A stretch of 64,000 nucleotides of DNA, from positions 113,064 to 177,063 of the forward strand of contig VKHL01000015.1 in NCBI GenBank assembly GCA_015146655.1, given 5' to 3'. Positions within the stretch are counted from its first letter, which is position 1. Each line of letters opens with the position of its first letter. The position numbers were made by a program, and so were the translations under genes. The notes under the pieces were generated by a model. It made no database searches. It saw only the letters and a list, made by a program, of their open reading frames with translations, and was not told where the DNA came from. Positions 30,007 through 39,981 of this stretch are shown piece by piece. This DNA is from Ochromonas danica (Eukaryota; Sar; Chrysophyceae; Chromulinales; Chromulinaceae).

Positions 30007-30574
30007 GACGGAACCTCTGCATCGATTAGCTAACATCTTCAATAATCTAACAGTCTACTATCTAGTGGAAAGACTTCACAATTCAAAGCAAGAAGTGATG
30101 GTGTTTGGTAGGACAGAGATGAGCGATCACTGTTTGGTTCTGCTTCAAGGCAAGGCAACAAGTCAACAAGTCAGTGGGCGAGTGAGTGAATCAGCCCCAC
30201 AGCCTCTTCACACTGTCACTGCCTTGCTCTGCTGCAGCAGTGAGAGTGACTTTCGGAATTTGGGAAAATTGACGACATCGAAATTCCGAACTCCGCATTA
30301 TGCGTAAAAGCAGTCCAGAATACCAGATGCCAGAACCACTACCTACAGACAATTATCATCCGATGAAGTTCTCAACTGGCGTATATTTCAATGAATCTTG
30401 TAACATTTCCCTACTAACAATACTCGCATTGTCTAACGGAGTGTCTGAGAAGAAAACACAAACCAGCCGCTCTTGATCAGATATGGAAGCTTCAGGATAA
30501 TAAAGAAATGATTCTACACGAATATCATAATAAAAGGTTTAAAACCAATACACGCTAGTCACAACCATTGTAGT
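30007..30574. promoter_or_regulatory. COX15 upstream region with a perfect inverted repeat
   Basis: No gene is supported here; a 100-codon plus-strand frame (30005-30307) overlaps the COX15 start and has no domain. TTCGGAATTT (30252-30261) and AAATTCCGAA (30281-30290) form a perfect 10-bp inverted repeat about 250 bp upstream of the COX15 ATG. The right arm is part of CGAAATTCCGAA, which resembles motifs in front of two other genes here. Confidence 0.5.
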
Positions 30575-33500
30575 CTAGTCTTCTATAGAAAGACAATAGA
30601 TACGATCATTTCTACATCCTATATAGACCCGATCAAAGTAGACAACAGGAGAGGAGAAGATTTCGGCTTCAAGACGTATTGTGTATTCAACGGTCATTTC
30701 CTTGTCCTTCAACAACACACAGTAAATGTCTCCAGCAGTGGTAGCACAAATGATGCGACCACCACCACTGACTAGCGGAACAAAGAATGGACTGGCAAAT
30801 AGCGCCGCTTGGAGCTCCACAGAGGCGATAACCTCGCCTGTTTGAAGATCAATATGACGTAGTGTCCCATCATGACTGCCTAGAACAGCCGTGCTACCAG
30901 AGGTCAGACAAGCAGAGGAAAATACAGGTCCAGCACAAGGATAAGACTCCCAAAGCAGCTCCAAAGACCCTTCATCCCCACATCGAAGAGTGCGCAGACC
31001 TCCATCCATGCCAGCCACCAATATCCCCACCTCAGAAACTAGAGGTGTTGAGAAGAGCGGACTATCACAAACGATTTGATTCGTGCAAATCAAATAAGGT
31101 GTTGTAGTGAAGACACAGAGATGGCCGCGAGTTGTTGCAACTATCAATTGGCGGTCATCTTGGTTCAGAGTGGGCATGGCATAAACAGCTCCTTCCACTT
31201 CCGCACAACATTGAAGCTCTCCGGTAAGGCTGTTAAAGGAGGTAACCTTTCCATCGTAACTACCAACATAGACACTTTGTAGCTTCTCACTGACAGCCAC
31301 AGTAGCTTTGCATTCTCCTTCTAACTCCTGCATCCAAACCATCTCCCCAGTGATCATGTTCAAAGCTCGAATAGCCCCGAGCATGTGAGTTTCGCACTCT
31401 GCAGCATCTCCACTATTAGATGCATTTGTAGGGGCAGCGTGAATATCTGTTGCCCGATAGGAAGAGCAATAGACTATACCCTCCAGACGATTCACTGCCA
31501 TTGCGCTTTCAATATGCTCGCCTGTTTCCATCCTCCAGCGCTTATGACCTTCTTTCCCGTCATCTTCCAAACAACAAATATCTCCTCCATGTGAGGCAAT
31601 GTATATCAACTGAGAGATACGATCAGATTGCTGGTGGTCAGTAAAGATACATAATAGTGGGCTGGCATCTATACATTTCAACATCTTGTGTGTCCATTGA
31701 ATAGTCAAGTGACCTGCACGAGCATCTAGAACCTCATTAGAAATACTTAAAAGACCCTTCAGTTCCTGACCATGAGCTTCTTGCGAACGATTCGCTCGAG
31801 TAATAACAGCAGTGCATTCTCCAGCCATTATTGGCAATCCCACGATATCAACATGTTGAACAGATGAGGAAGATGATTGCAAAGTGGAGCTTGTCGTGCG
31901 AGCTTTCTTGGCTAATGGCTCATGGACAAGATGGTCCAGCTGTTGACTTTGAGCGACATGAATCCTATTTGCTAGAGATGTTATAGACTCTCTGAGAGCT
32001 GGTGCTGGTAAAGACACATTAGGAAAAGCACGTCGCAATCTCCACAAAACCTCAATACTCATCAGAGAATCTCCTCCAAGAGAGAAAAAGTCTTTATCAC
32101 AAGATATAGAAAACTCTGGTGGTAGGTATGGAGAAAGGATATCTCGATAAACAGTCAGAATAGTAGACCTGACTTCGTTATCATCATTCGCCATGTCAAT
32201 TACATCATCCTTGACCTGTTCAGAGACATCAGAGCTTTCATCTACTTCAAGCAAAGGTAATAAGTCAGCAAGCAGCTGTTGTCTGTCAATTTTATGGGAT
32301 TGTGTGCGAGGAAACATGTCTGAAGATATTACTAACACAGTGGCAACGCTGAGCAAGTTGTGTAGTACATGGCTGCCACTACTATGTTCAAGTACCCATG
32401 TCTTCAGCTCGACTCCGTTCATAGGTACTGCAGATTTCGCAGACTCCAAAACAGAACGATCGATGAGGGTCAAGAATTGGTTTGGCGTCTCTGGTGACGG
32501 TTGGTCTGCAACAGTCAACACTACCACACCTTCGGCCAGTCCTAACACGTCTCTCAATCTACGCTCAGCATCATCTAACTCTAACCGCTGACCATGAAGC
32601 TTAACCTGTCGATCTGAACGTCCCACATAAATCAACTGCTTTGTCTCCTCGTGCAATCTGACCAAATCTCCTGTGAGAAATGCTTTCGAATGAGCGGAGA
32701 CTGTTACTTCCAGACTTTGCGGTAACTTGGGCAAGTCAGAAGGGACAACTGTCTTCGCATGGAATGGATTGGGGAGGAAGCGATGCTTGTTGGCATGGTC
32801 TGGGATATACCCCATGGCCACGTGGTCTCCAATCACCAACAACTCTCCAACAACACGGTCGTCCACTCCACAAACCCTGCCCTCATCGTCTAGCGTAGAT
32901 AGGAAACGAATACTCCCAGTCTCAGAGTCATAGTGTACAATGAACAGGTAATTGTGTGGTAGTGCACGGCCGATGGGCACAACTAACTCTCCATTGGGTA
33001 AGTGAACCAGCCGCTCAGCAGGGAACTGCAGGGAATAGGTCACATCTCCCGCCACTTCTGTAGATCCATAAATATTCACCAAGCGAGTTTGTGGAAAGGC
33101 GTCAGAAAAGGTCTGAACAAGTGCTGGAGCGCAGGGCTCTCCACTAACAAAGACCACTTTGAGGATGTCAACTCCCCACAGCTGGCCAAGGTCAGGACAT
33201 AGTCTCAAACTTTGTGAAAGAATACTTGGGATCATGGTAAATCGACTTATTCCGATCTCACAGGCTTCTTGAGCAATGGAATGAAGACCTTCTGTGTTGA
33301 CTTTCTCCATCAGATGGATGGCCAAGGGCACTCCAGCTAGCACGGGCGCGAAAATCTCAGCCAAACTATCCACGAAGGTAAGAGGAGTTCTTCGTAATAC
33401 TACCTCTCCTGCTTCGTAAGGAAAGGTATCGTACTGCCATGCCAGACGATTCAACAGGCCGCGATGCGTGCCAATGACTCCTTTGGGTACCCCAGAAGAT

Positions 33501-34234
33501 CCTGAGGTGAAGAGAATATAGAGCGGTCGGTCAAAACACTCCTTTTTATCTTCTTCGTCGTCTCTTTCTTCAGAGGAAGAGGACAGGATGGTTGGCAGAG
33601 TGTCGATGAGCGCACTGGTGACCGTGGCGTCAGTCTCTACCAACATCCCATTCCAGGTGAGCAGAGCGCAGCGAAAGAGACGCAAGGAGGCCAACAGCAG
33701 TACAGCAGGATCTTCATCATCTCGTCCAATGACAATAGCTGCAGCTGGTTGCGTTGCTTCTAGAATCATTTCCAGCCTCGCTTTGCTGGAATTGATGCCG
33801 TGCTGAACCTCGCTCAGTGTGCTGTCCAAGTCAAAGGGAATAAACACTGCGCTTAGTAGAAGACATGCTAGCATGGAGACCAGCTCGGACGCTGTTGACC
33901 CACTGGCACTGATGAGCACGTGGTCGCCAGGCCGCACGCCAAAGCGATAGTAGAGATGAGTGGCCAGGGCTTGAGAATGGTATTGAATTTCAGCAAAGGT
34001 TATACCAACAAGCTCCACGTCAGTTTTCTCAGAGTCGTCTAGTTCTTCGGGCTCGTCATCACCCTCGTGCTCGTTCTCGATGTCAGCGTGGCCCTGCTCT
34101 GCTTGGTATTGGTCGAAGGAATGCACTATTTCGTGTAATCCATTCACCAGAGCCACCTGCTCACCCATCATATTAATTACAGTATCAAAGCAGCCAAGAA
34201 GGCCATACTCTAATAACATCTCTGAATCACACAT
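30575..34234 (-). CDS. AASDH: AASDH-type enzyme: adenylation domain, carrier domain, PQQ-type propeller
   Basis: A single 1,219-residue exon from the ATG at 34234; the TTG three codons upstream is not used. The adenylation domain carries LFTSGSSGVPKGVIGTHRG (ATP-binding core), VNIYGSTEVAGDVTY, AFLTGDLVRL and GRSDRQVKLHGQRLELDDAE. It is followed by a carrier domain with FFSLGGDSLMSIEVLWRL, whose serine should carry phosphopantetheine. The C-terminal third is a propeller with repeated blades such as VYVGSYDGKVTSFNSLTGE, LIVATTRGHLCVF, AVLGSHDGTLRHIDLQTGE and VYIGCRNDRIYCLS. This order matches animal AASDH (ACSF4, beta-alanine-activating enzyme), whose natural role is not settled. No condensation or reductase domain is present, so it is not an alpha-aminoadipate reductase or an ordinary peptide synthetase. 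Confidence 0.85.
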   Translation of the reverse strand: MCDSEMLLEYGLLGCFDTVINMMGEQVALVNGLHEIVHSFDQYQAEQGHADIENEHEGDDEPEELDDSEKTDVELVGITFAEIQYHSQALATHLYYRFGVRPGDHVLISASGSTASELVSMLACLLLSAVFIPFDLDSTLSEVQHGINSSKARLEMILEATQPAAAIVIGRDDEDPAVLLLASLRLFRCALLTWNGMLVETDATVTSALIDTLPTILSSSSEERDDEEDKKECFDRPLYILFTSGSSGVPKGVIGTHRGLLNRLAWQYDTFPYEAGEVVLRRTPLTFVDSLAEIFAPVLAGVPLAIHLMEKVNTEGLHSIAQEACEIGISRFTMIPSILSQSLRLCPDLGQLWGVDILKVVFVSGEPCAPALVQTFSDAFPQTRLVNIYGSTEVAGDVTYSLQFPAERLVHLPNGELVVPIGRALPHNYLFIVHYDSETGSIRFLSTLDDEGRVCGVDDRVVGELLVIGDHVAMGYIPDHANKHRFLPNPFHAKTVVPSDLPKLPQSLEVTVSAHSKAFLTGDLVRLHEETKQLIYVGRSDRQVKLHGQRLELDDAERRLRDVLGLAEGVVVLTVADQPSPETPNQFLTLIDRSVLESAKSAVPMNGVELKTWVLEHSSGSHVLHNLLSVATVLVISSDMFPRTQSHKIDRQQLLADLLPLLEVDESSDVSEQVKDDVIDMANDDNEVRSTILTVYRDILSPYLPPEFSISCDKDFFSLGGDSLMSIEVLWRLRRAFPNVSLPAPALRESITSLANRIHVAQSQQLDHLVHEPLAKKARTTSSTLQSSSSSVQHVDIVGLPIMAGECTAVITRANRSQEAHGQELKGLLSISNEVLDARAGHLTIQWTHKMLKCIDASPLLCIFTDHQQSDRISQLIYIASHGGDICCLEDDGKEGHKRWRMETGEHIESAMAVNRLEGIVYCSSYRATDIHAAPTNASNSGDAAECETHMLGAIRALNMITGEMVWMQELEGECKATVAVSEKLQSVYVGSYDGKVTSFNSLTGELQCCAEVEGAVYAMPTLNQDDRQLIVATTRGHLCVFTTTPYLICTNQIVCDSPLFSTPLVSEVGILVAGMDGGLRTLRCGDEGSLELLWESYPCAGPVFSSACLTSGSTAVLGSHDGTLRHIDLQTGEVIASVELQAALFASPFFVPLVSGGGRIICATTAGDIYCVLLKDKEMTVEYTIRLEAEIFSSPVVYFDRVYIGCRNDRIYCLSIED

Positions 34235-34353
34235 CTTCCCCAATTATTTTCAACCTCTTCTCCATGCGTCCATCATCATCTGGTCGACTAGCTCGTTGGC
34301 GGGAAGTTAAAGAGTGAAGCACTCACACAACGTTGGTTGTTGCGGGGCATTCC

Positions 34354-36108
34354 ATGGATTGCGGCAGAAGAAAATCATCTTCCACCATGGACTCGCCCTC
34401 TTCCGACCAGGATTCAGACCAACCCAATCCTATTCAGACACTCTTGCAATCAGGTCTTGCATCTCAGGAACCTCCTCCTAAGAAGAAAAGGCTGGTTAAG
34501 AAGAAGTCTGAGGTGTGGGATTATTGTGAAGAAGCTGGACCACGTGGAGCGAGGTGCAAGTATTGTCTCGCAGATATTCAATTTACCCGTGGAAGTGGAA
34601 CGAATAACTTGAAGAACCACATCTTAGGATGTCTGGCTTGTAAAAGAGGAATGCCTAACCAGCAGCCTTTCTCTTCGGATTCGTTGAGGCACAGAGGCGT
34701 GGCAGAATTTGAACCTGTCATGTCTACATCCTCCTTCACTGGAACGATTTTAGTCTCACCGGAACTCTTAAAGGAGCTTGTTGAGATTGACCTCTCTAAT
34801 TCAACCTCTAAGAGCAGCATCTATGTTCTTCCCGAGGTGTTGGCGTTGAAAGACGAAGCCATCGCCCATCGCAGATGGTTCCATGCCCACCCTGAGTTAA
34901 GCTTTGAAGAGCATGACACTGCTGCTCGCGTGGTAGAGATTCTTCGTTCTTATGGTTACACAGAAATCCATGAGAATGTGGGCAAGACGGGCGTAGTCGC
35001 GGTGATTCATGGCTCGGAGCCTGGCCCTTGCATTGCTTTGCGTGCCGATATGGACGCTTTGCCCATCGCGGAGACGTCTGATGTAGCTTACAAAAGCAAG
35101 AACGACGGCGTGATGCATGCTTGTGGGCACGATGGCCACATTTCTAGTCTGTTGATTGCAGCGAAGATCTTGATCGCAGAGAAGGACAGTATCAAGGGCT
35201 CCATTAAACTGATTTTCCAACCTGCTGAGGAAGGCTATGGTGGAGCGAAAGCCATGATCGATGATGGTGTTTTGGAGGACAAGTACGGACCAAAAGTCGA
35301 TGAAATTTATGGCATTCATATCTGGAGTTGTAAGTACCTTGTCTAAATGTTGTTGGTCATGCATGTTGTGTGTTGGTCTCATCAGTTCGAATCTCCTGTT
35401 CAGATCTGGCTCTGGGTGAGATTGGTTGTGAAGACGGGCCTGTGATGGCTGCTTCAGATCGTTTCCAAATTGTTGTCAAGGGTCAAGGTGGACACGGAGC
35501 GTTGCCTCACACAACTGTTGATGCAGTCGTGGAAGCGGCCACTGTGATCACTTCTCTCCAAACAATCATCTCTCGCAACACCGCGCCATTGGACAGTGGT
35601 GTCATCACGTGTGGAATGATTAATGGTGGTTATGGTTACAACATTGTTGCTGACAAAGTTGAAATCACAGGAACTTGCCGTTCATTCACGAAGAATGTGC
35701 AAGAAATGATCAAGAAGCGCATGCACGAATGCTGCAAGGGAGTGGCCACGATGTACGGCGGAGAAGTGGAGATGGACTACCATTGTAAGCAACTTATTCT
35801 TTCCTTCTTCGTGTTGTTGGAGGAAAATGCGCTCATCTGATTGGTTGTTATTCTCAGATGGATACCCTGCCACTGTCAATCGCTACCCAACGTGCACCAC
35901 TGCGGTTAGAGAGGCTGCCGCTCCTTTTGTGGGTTCCAATCGCATTAGCGCACCTCAGAAAACTATGGGAGCTGAAGACTTTGCCTTCTTCCTACAGGAG
36001 GTGCCCGGGTGCTTCTTCTTCGTTGGCGCTGCTTTACCTGGCGAGCTAAAGCCACACCACAAATCTGTCTTCGACTTTGACGAGGTACGCTACGCTGCCG
36101 ATGCATAG
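34354..36108 (+). CDS. BED-type zinc finger fused to an M20 amidohydrolase (ILR1/hippurate hydrolase-like)
   Basis: Three exons, 34354-35329, 35404-35784 and 35858-36108, with introns of 74 and 73 nt, giving 535 residues. The N-terminus has a basic nuclear-signal-like run (PPPKKKRLVKKKSEVWDYCE), then a BED-like finger with CKYC and HILGC as the metal ligands. After a linker comes a complete M20D peptidase domain: HRRWFHAHPELSFEEHD, ACGHDGHISSLLIAAKIL, QPAEEGYGGAKAMIDDG, GHGALPHTTVDAV and MGAEDFAFFLQEVPGCFFF. Family enzymes cut amide-linked conjugates such as indole-acetyl amino acids or hippurate. Finger and enzyme lie in one uninterrupted exon, so the fusion does not depend on splice prediction. 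An internal ATG at 34720 could give an enzyme-only form. The neighbouring AASDH gene is divergent, 119 bp away. Confidence 0.85.
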
Positions 36109-36353
36109 TTCTTACCCCATCTTTCCCACCGTGACAGAGTTTTGATTGGATAACAGAGAGGAATGCTCGTTAGCGCGTCAGTCTTCGTGCAGCTTATTCG
36201 CAATAAGCTCCGCCCATCTGGTGATGAGGACGCCTAGACTAGACTGGACTGCCTCTGTCCAACAGAGTGAAGAGCTGCTGGCTGGAACATTTTGTCTTGC
36301 TTTTCAATCCAAAGATAATTGTCTAAATCGATATCTATTATTATGAATCATGC

Positions 36354-37580
36354 CTACTTATAAGAGCGCATCAGATTTGTATCTAATGCACCATTCTGCT
36401 GCCGTTGTAGTTCACGGTAATTGTATGGAACTATTGTGCAATCATCTAACGAGGCGGGAAACACGAAAACATTCATTCGAAACTCCCATGGTGTGCGATG
36501 ATCCTCTGTGGTCATTCGATGTCGAGGTACAGAGGCTACATTTGTGTAGATTGACCTCAAGCAATGGTGTATAGAGTACTTCATTGTCCCCGGAATGGCG
36601 ATGTCGAAGGCATAAAACTGGAAATCCGCCTGCCATTGGTCTGCATTCTGAATTACTTCCCGAGCAATATGCACACGTGGGAAAGGATCCCAACGTCGAT
36701 AGACTGTATACAAGGCAGAGGAAGGAAGCTGGTGGTCGAAGCCATAGAAAGATCCAATCACTCTCCAATCCTGCCGAGCATAGAGGATTGGCCCAGCCTC
36801 AATCCAATAGGTTGACCCCCATCCTCCTTCACTATCCAGAGCCTCATGATGAATTCTCTTCTCTAAGATATAATACTGTGTCGCAGGATAAGTAGCGAAG
36901 GAGTAAAGACGACGTAATCCCAATCCTGGCTCTTCCTGTGATGAGATGAAATAGCGATCAGGTAGATCACAATAGTCAATATAGAGACGTGCAGTTCCTT
37001 TCGCAAAGTGTGGGTCTTGATAGCAGTGCAGAGTCTCTTTCAACACCCACTTGACCAAGTCGCGCTTGTTCTCTTTGCCACTGAGACGATATTTACTCCG
37101 CCGTGGTGGTCCAGCAGATTCCACCATGAGCTTGCAGGAGTTCTCTGTCTCACCGTCTAGGAAGAAGAGCGACCGTAGGGGATACCAGCTACCACTTCGT
37201 CTTACAGAGAGAGAATCATGTCGATCAGAGGTAGCATATTGTAAATAGGGACGATCTTGTTGATAGACATCTAGACGCTTTAAGATGACAACACGTGGCA
37301 GAGTGGGGAAGAGAAATTGAGAGGTCCATGGCCAGTCGATCATAGCAGTGAGCTTCTGCTTCTGAAAGAGAGAGATGAACTTCGGGATCTCTTCTGGCAG
37401 AGTCTCGGGGTCGATGATGTCTTCTGGGTCTTTCAGCAATCGTCCCATTTCATCATGAGGCACTCCCTCTGGAGGTGGAAAGTAGTCCACACCTTCACTC
37501 TCTGTATTCCCTTCACCTGTTCCATATGGATCAGTTAACTGTTGATTTTGGTCATAATAAGCAATCTCGTTGTTACTCAT
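36354..37580 (-). CDS. Unknown conserved-looking soluble protein
   Basis: A 408-residue intronless protein with an ATG at 37580. It has no signal peptide, membrane segment or motif I recognise. The N-terminus (about 70 residues) is acidic and proline-rich with FPPPEGVPHDEMGRLL. The remainder is rich in aromatic residues and Arg, with probable strands such as WTSQFLFPTLPRVVILKRL, RLYIDYCDLPDRYFISS and TYWIEAGPILYARQDW. This aromatic-rich style and the even length suggest one large beta-rich domain. It is convergent with the amidohydrolase gene and divergent (263 bp) from an UNC93-like transporter. I assign no function. Confidence 0.6.
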   Translation of the reverse strand: MSNNEIAYYDQNQQLTDPYGTGEGNTESEGVDYFPPPEGVPHDEMGRLLKDPEDIIDPETLPEEIPKFISLFQKQKLTAMIDWPWTSQFLFPTLPRVVILKRLDVYQQDRPYLQYATSDRHDSLSVRRSGSWYPLRSLFFLDGETENSCKLMVESAGPPRRSKYRLSGKENKRDLVKWVLKETLHCYQDPHFAKGTARLYIDYCDLPDRYFISSQEEPGLGLRRLYSFATYPATQYYILEKRIHHEALDSEGGWGSTYWIEAGPILYARQDWRVIGSFYGFDHQLPSSALYTVYRRWDPFPRVHIAREVIQNADQWQADFQFYAFDIAIPGTMKYSIHHCLRSIYTNVASVPRHRMTTEDHRTPWEFRMNVFVFPASLDDCTIVPYNYRELQRQQNGALDTNLMRSYK

Positions 37581-37781
37581 CGGATCTAGAGATCACTCAA
37601 TGCTTTCCCCACCCAGTTCATTCATAAACGGCTAGAGTAAAAACGCGTTGGTTTGTGTCCAACAGCGTTCAAACGGCCCAGGTGAGTATTAACTTAAGAG
37701 GTTTCTTTGTTTGTTTTGGGAAAGAGGCGAGAAGGAACAAGACAAACAGATAAGACTAGTGAAGTGCAAGAAAGAAGACCT

Positions 37782-37837
37782 TCATCATCATCATCATCAT
37801 CATCTTCTTCTTCTTCTTCTTCTTCTTCTTCTTCTTC
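37782..37837. repeat. (TCA)n(TTC)n microsatellite just before the UNC93-like start
   Basis: About seven TCA units run directly into about eleven TTC units. The block ends 6 bp before the ATG at 37844, so it lies in the 5' UTR. A TTAACTTAAG motif sits upstream at 37689-37698. Length variation here could affect translation or transcription of the transporter. Confidence 0.8.
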
Positions 37838-37843
37838 CTGTCC

Positions 37844-39502
37844 ATGGCGAGTAATCCGATCTACTTTACATTACCAAATGAACAAGGACATTGGAATCCT
37901 GCTGAAGAGGAAATCGTTGATTTGTTGAAAGGCACAGAAGATGGCGTCAAGTCACGACGCAACTTCATCATATTCTGTGTTCTCTTCTCTGTCGTCCACG
38001 CTGCTGCTGATGCGATTCTAGCTTATTCCTCTGCAGAATTAGGGACAAAGTTAGGCTCGAATGGTGGGTTTACCATGTATATCTTCTACACGGCGACTTC
38101 CTTCTTGGCAGCTAAGCCTGCCGTGGAGTGGTTGGGGGCGAAGCAGACCGTCCTCATTGGACTGCTTGGCATGCTCACCTATATTGCCCTGTTCTTCCTT
38201 GCTATGCTAATGCCCAAGCTGGCTATCTATGTCTTCCTGCTGGGCTCTGCTATTGGAGGCTGTGGAGCAGGTCTGCTATGGACGGGGCAGGGCACTTACT
38301 ACGCCAACAATGCCAATGAATACTCCGTCTTACTTGACAGCAATCTAAGTCAAGTCTTGATTCAATTCGCTAGCATCTTTGCTGGCTGTTACTTAGGCTT
38401 TGAAACAGCATTGAAGTTCATCGCCACTATCATATTTGTGTTAACAAGTCAAGCAGTTATTTCGTGGAAACCAACCGTCTTTGGTCTATATGCTGCTTCT
38501 GCTACCATAGCCACGGTGCTGTATTCCTTTTTAGTGGAAGAGTTCGATGACCATTCCAATATTTTCGCCAGTGATGGTGAGCCTGAAGAACATCTTTTCA
38601 TCGAAGATTTGTCAGCTCATTCTGCTCATTCGACACATTCAGTTTCACGGCATGGAGTGATGGAGATCTCACAACCATCCAACTATGCCTCCCAAAGCAG
38701 CACTATTGCGACCATTTGTTCGAAATCATGGGCTGTCGCCTACTCAGTCGCAACTGTTCCAAAGCTGCAATTACTTCTGCCTTATCAGATCTGTTACGGC
38801 TTTACTGTTGGATTGGTTGATACTTATGTCAACGGTATTATAGTTTCAGAGTATTTGGGAGATGGTTATATTGGCCTTCTCTCTGGAATTATCACTTTGA
38901 TTGCTGCTGTGCTGGCGCCAGTCTTGGAATACTATAGCAAGAAGGAAGACTCTGGGAGCTATTTCATTATGATGATTGGAGCGGCATGCTTTTCAGTGGG
39001 AGGATTGCTCTTGTTCACTTTATCAGACAAGCAGATTTCTTTCTGGCCAATCATTGTGTTGTATTATATAATACAAGGTGTTGGTAGAGGAGTGTGGGAG
39101 AACACTAACAAGGCTACAATATCTATATTCTTCCAACAAGACCATCAACGAGATATTGCTTATGCTGCGATCTACTTCGCGAGTGGACTTGCCACAGCGT
39201 TAGGGTTTGCATTCTTTCAATTTCTGTCGAAGAAATACATCGCCATCATCAATCTCTCTGCGTCACTCTTGGCTTTGGTATGCTTCCACTTTGGGTATCT
39301 GCTTCACAAACGCTGTGTGCTTCAAGAAGCGTTGCTTCATGTGCGCAACATTGTTAGTACAAGTCGTAGTAATAGTGACAGTAGTTTAGATTCTCTTGTG
39401 ATGAATGCTTGGGAGGGAAAGTCTGGGAGAAGAGCTGAGGAGGAGCATATAGAGAGCAGCATGCAATCCTCTCAACAACCTACTTCAAGTATAGCTAACT
39501 AA
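37844..39502 (+). CDS. UNC93-like major facilitator family membrane protein
   Basis: A 552-residue intronless protein with an ATG at 37844. About eleven hydrophobic segments are visible, starting with FIIFCVLFSVVHAAADAIL. The diagnostic UNC93 stretch GGCGAGLLWTGQGTYYANNA is present between the fourth and fifth segments. A central hydrophilic loop (EEHLFIEDLSAHSAHSTHS) divides the halves, as usual in this superfamily. The C-terminal tail is soluble and Ser-rich. Animal UNC93 proteins regulate potassium channels or traffic receptors; plant and algal members are linked to ion balance. The role here is not determined. Confidence 0.78.
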   Translation: MASNPIYFTLPNEQGHWNPAEEEIVDLLKGTEDGVKSRRNFIIFCVLFSVVHAAADAILAYSSAELGTKLGSNGGFTMYIFYTATSFLAAKPAVEWLGAKQTVLIGLLGMLTYIALFFLAMLMPKLAIYVFLLGSAIGGCGAGLLWTGQGTYYANNANEYSVLLDSNLSQVLIQFASIFAGCYLGFETALKFIATIIFVLTSQAVISWKPTVFGLYAASATIATVLYSFLVEEFDDHSNIFASDGEPEEHLFIEDLSAHSAHSTHSVSRHGVMEISQPSNYASQSSTIATICSKSWAVAYSVATVPKLQLLLPYQICYGFTVGLVDTYVNGIIVSEYLGDGYIGLLSGIITLIAAVLAPVLEYYSKKEDSGSYFIMMIGAACFSVGGLLLFTLSDKQISFWPIIVLYYIIQGVGRGVWENTNKATISIFFQQDHQRDIAYAAIYFASGLATALGFAFFQFLSKKYIAIINLSASLLALVCFHFGYLLHKRCVLQEALLHVRNIVSTSRSNSDSSLDSLVMNAWEGKSGRRAEEEHIESSMQSSQQPTSSIAN

Positions 39503-39981
39503 GCTCGAGCTGTAGGGAAGAAGCTTACTACGAGTGTTTTTGTATGTATAAATAACTCAACCAGTCCTGTCTTATCTTAGTCACAGCTAGTTGACTGTTT
39601 TAGCCTCGTGGGTTTTATCTTTATGGGATAGGCACTCTATAGTATGAACGAAAAACACCCGGAAAGAGCAGAGTGCTTTGTACCATCCAGTTCTGTGCTG
39701 TGCTGTGTGCTCTGCTAACAACGGCCTTGGTAGGCTGTGACTTCCTCAATAGTGTCTGTCTGTTAGAGTATTAACTAAAAATGATTCATTAAGACAGATT
39801 TCTCCGTAAACACGAACGTTGATTATTTACATACTGTTTCTGTATTAGTGGCAGAAAATGAAGACTTTTAAACCCATATATATGGTTTTGAGATTAGCAA
39901 ACCCAGAGATTCCAAGAACTCGATGTTTGGGCTTTGAATTCAAAGCAACAAGACAAGTGAGTGATCAGATCATCACCAGAG
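39503..39981. other. Intergenic upstream of MCM4
   Basis: About 480 bp with no gene. It contains CTGTGCTGTGCTGTGTGCTCTGC (short tandem CTGTG units, about 39694-39716). An ATG-led frame at 39858 overlaps the MCM4 first exon in another frame and is rejected. Confidence 0.5.

Noticed and set aside
30005-30307. 100-codon plus-strand gene
   Set aside because: It overlaps the COX15 start codon on the other strand and has no domain or Kozak-like context.
35370-35403. tRNA-like GTTCGAATC sequence
   Set aside because: It lies inside an amidohydrolase intron, and no acceptor or anticodon stems can be drawn around it.
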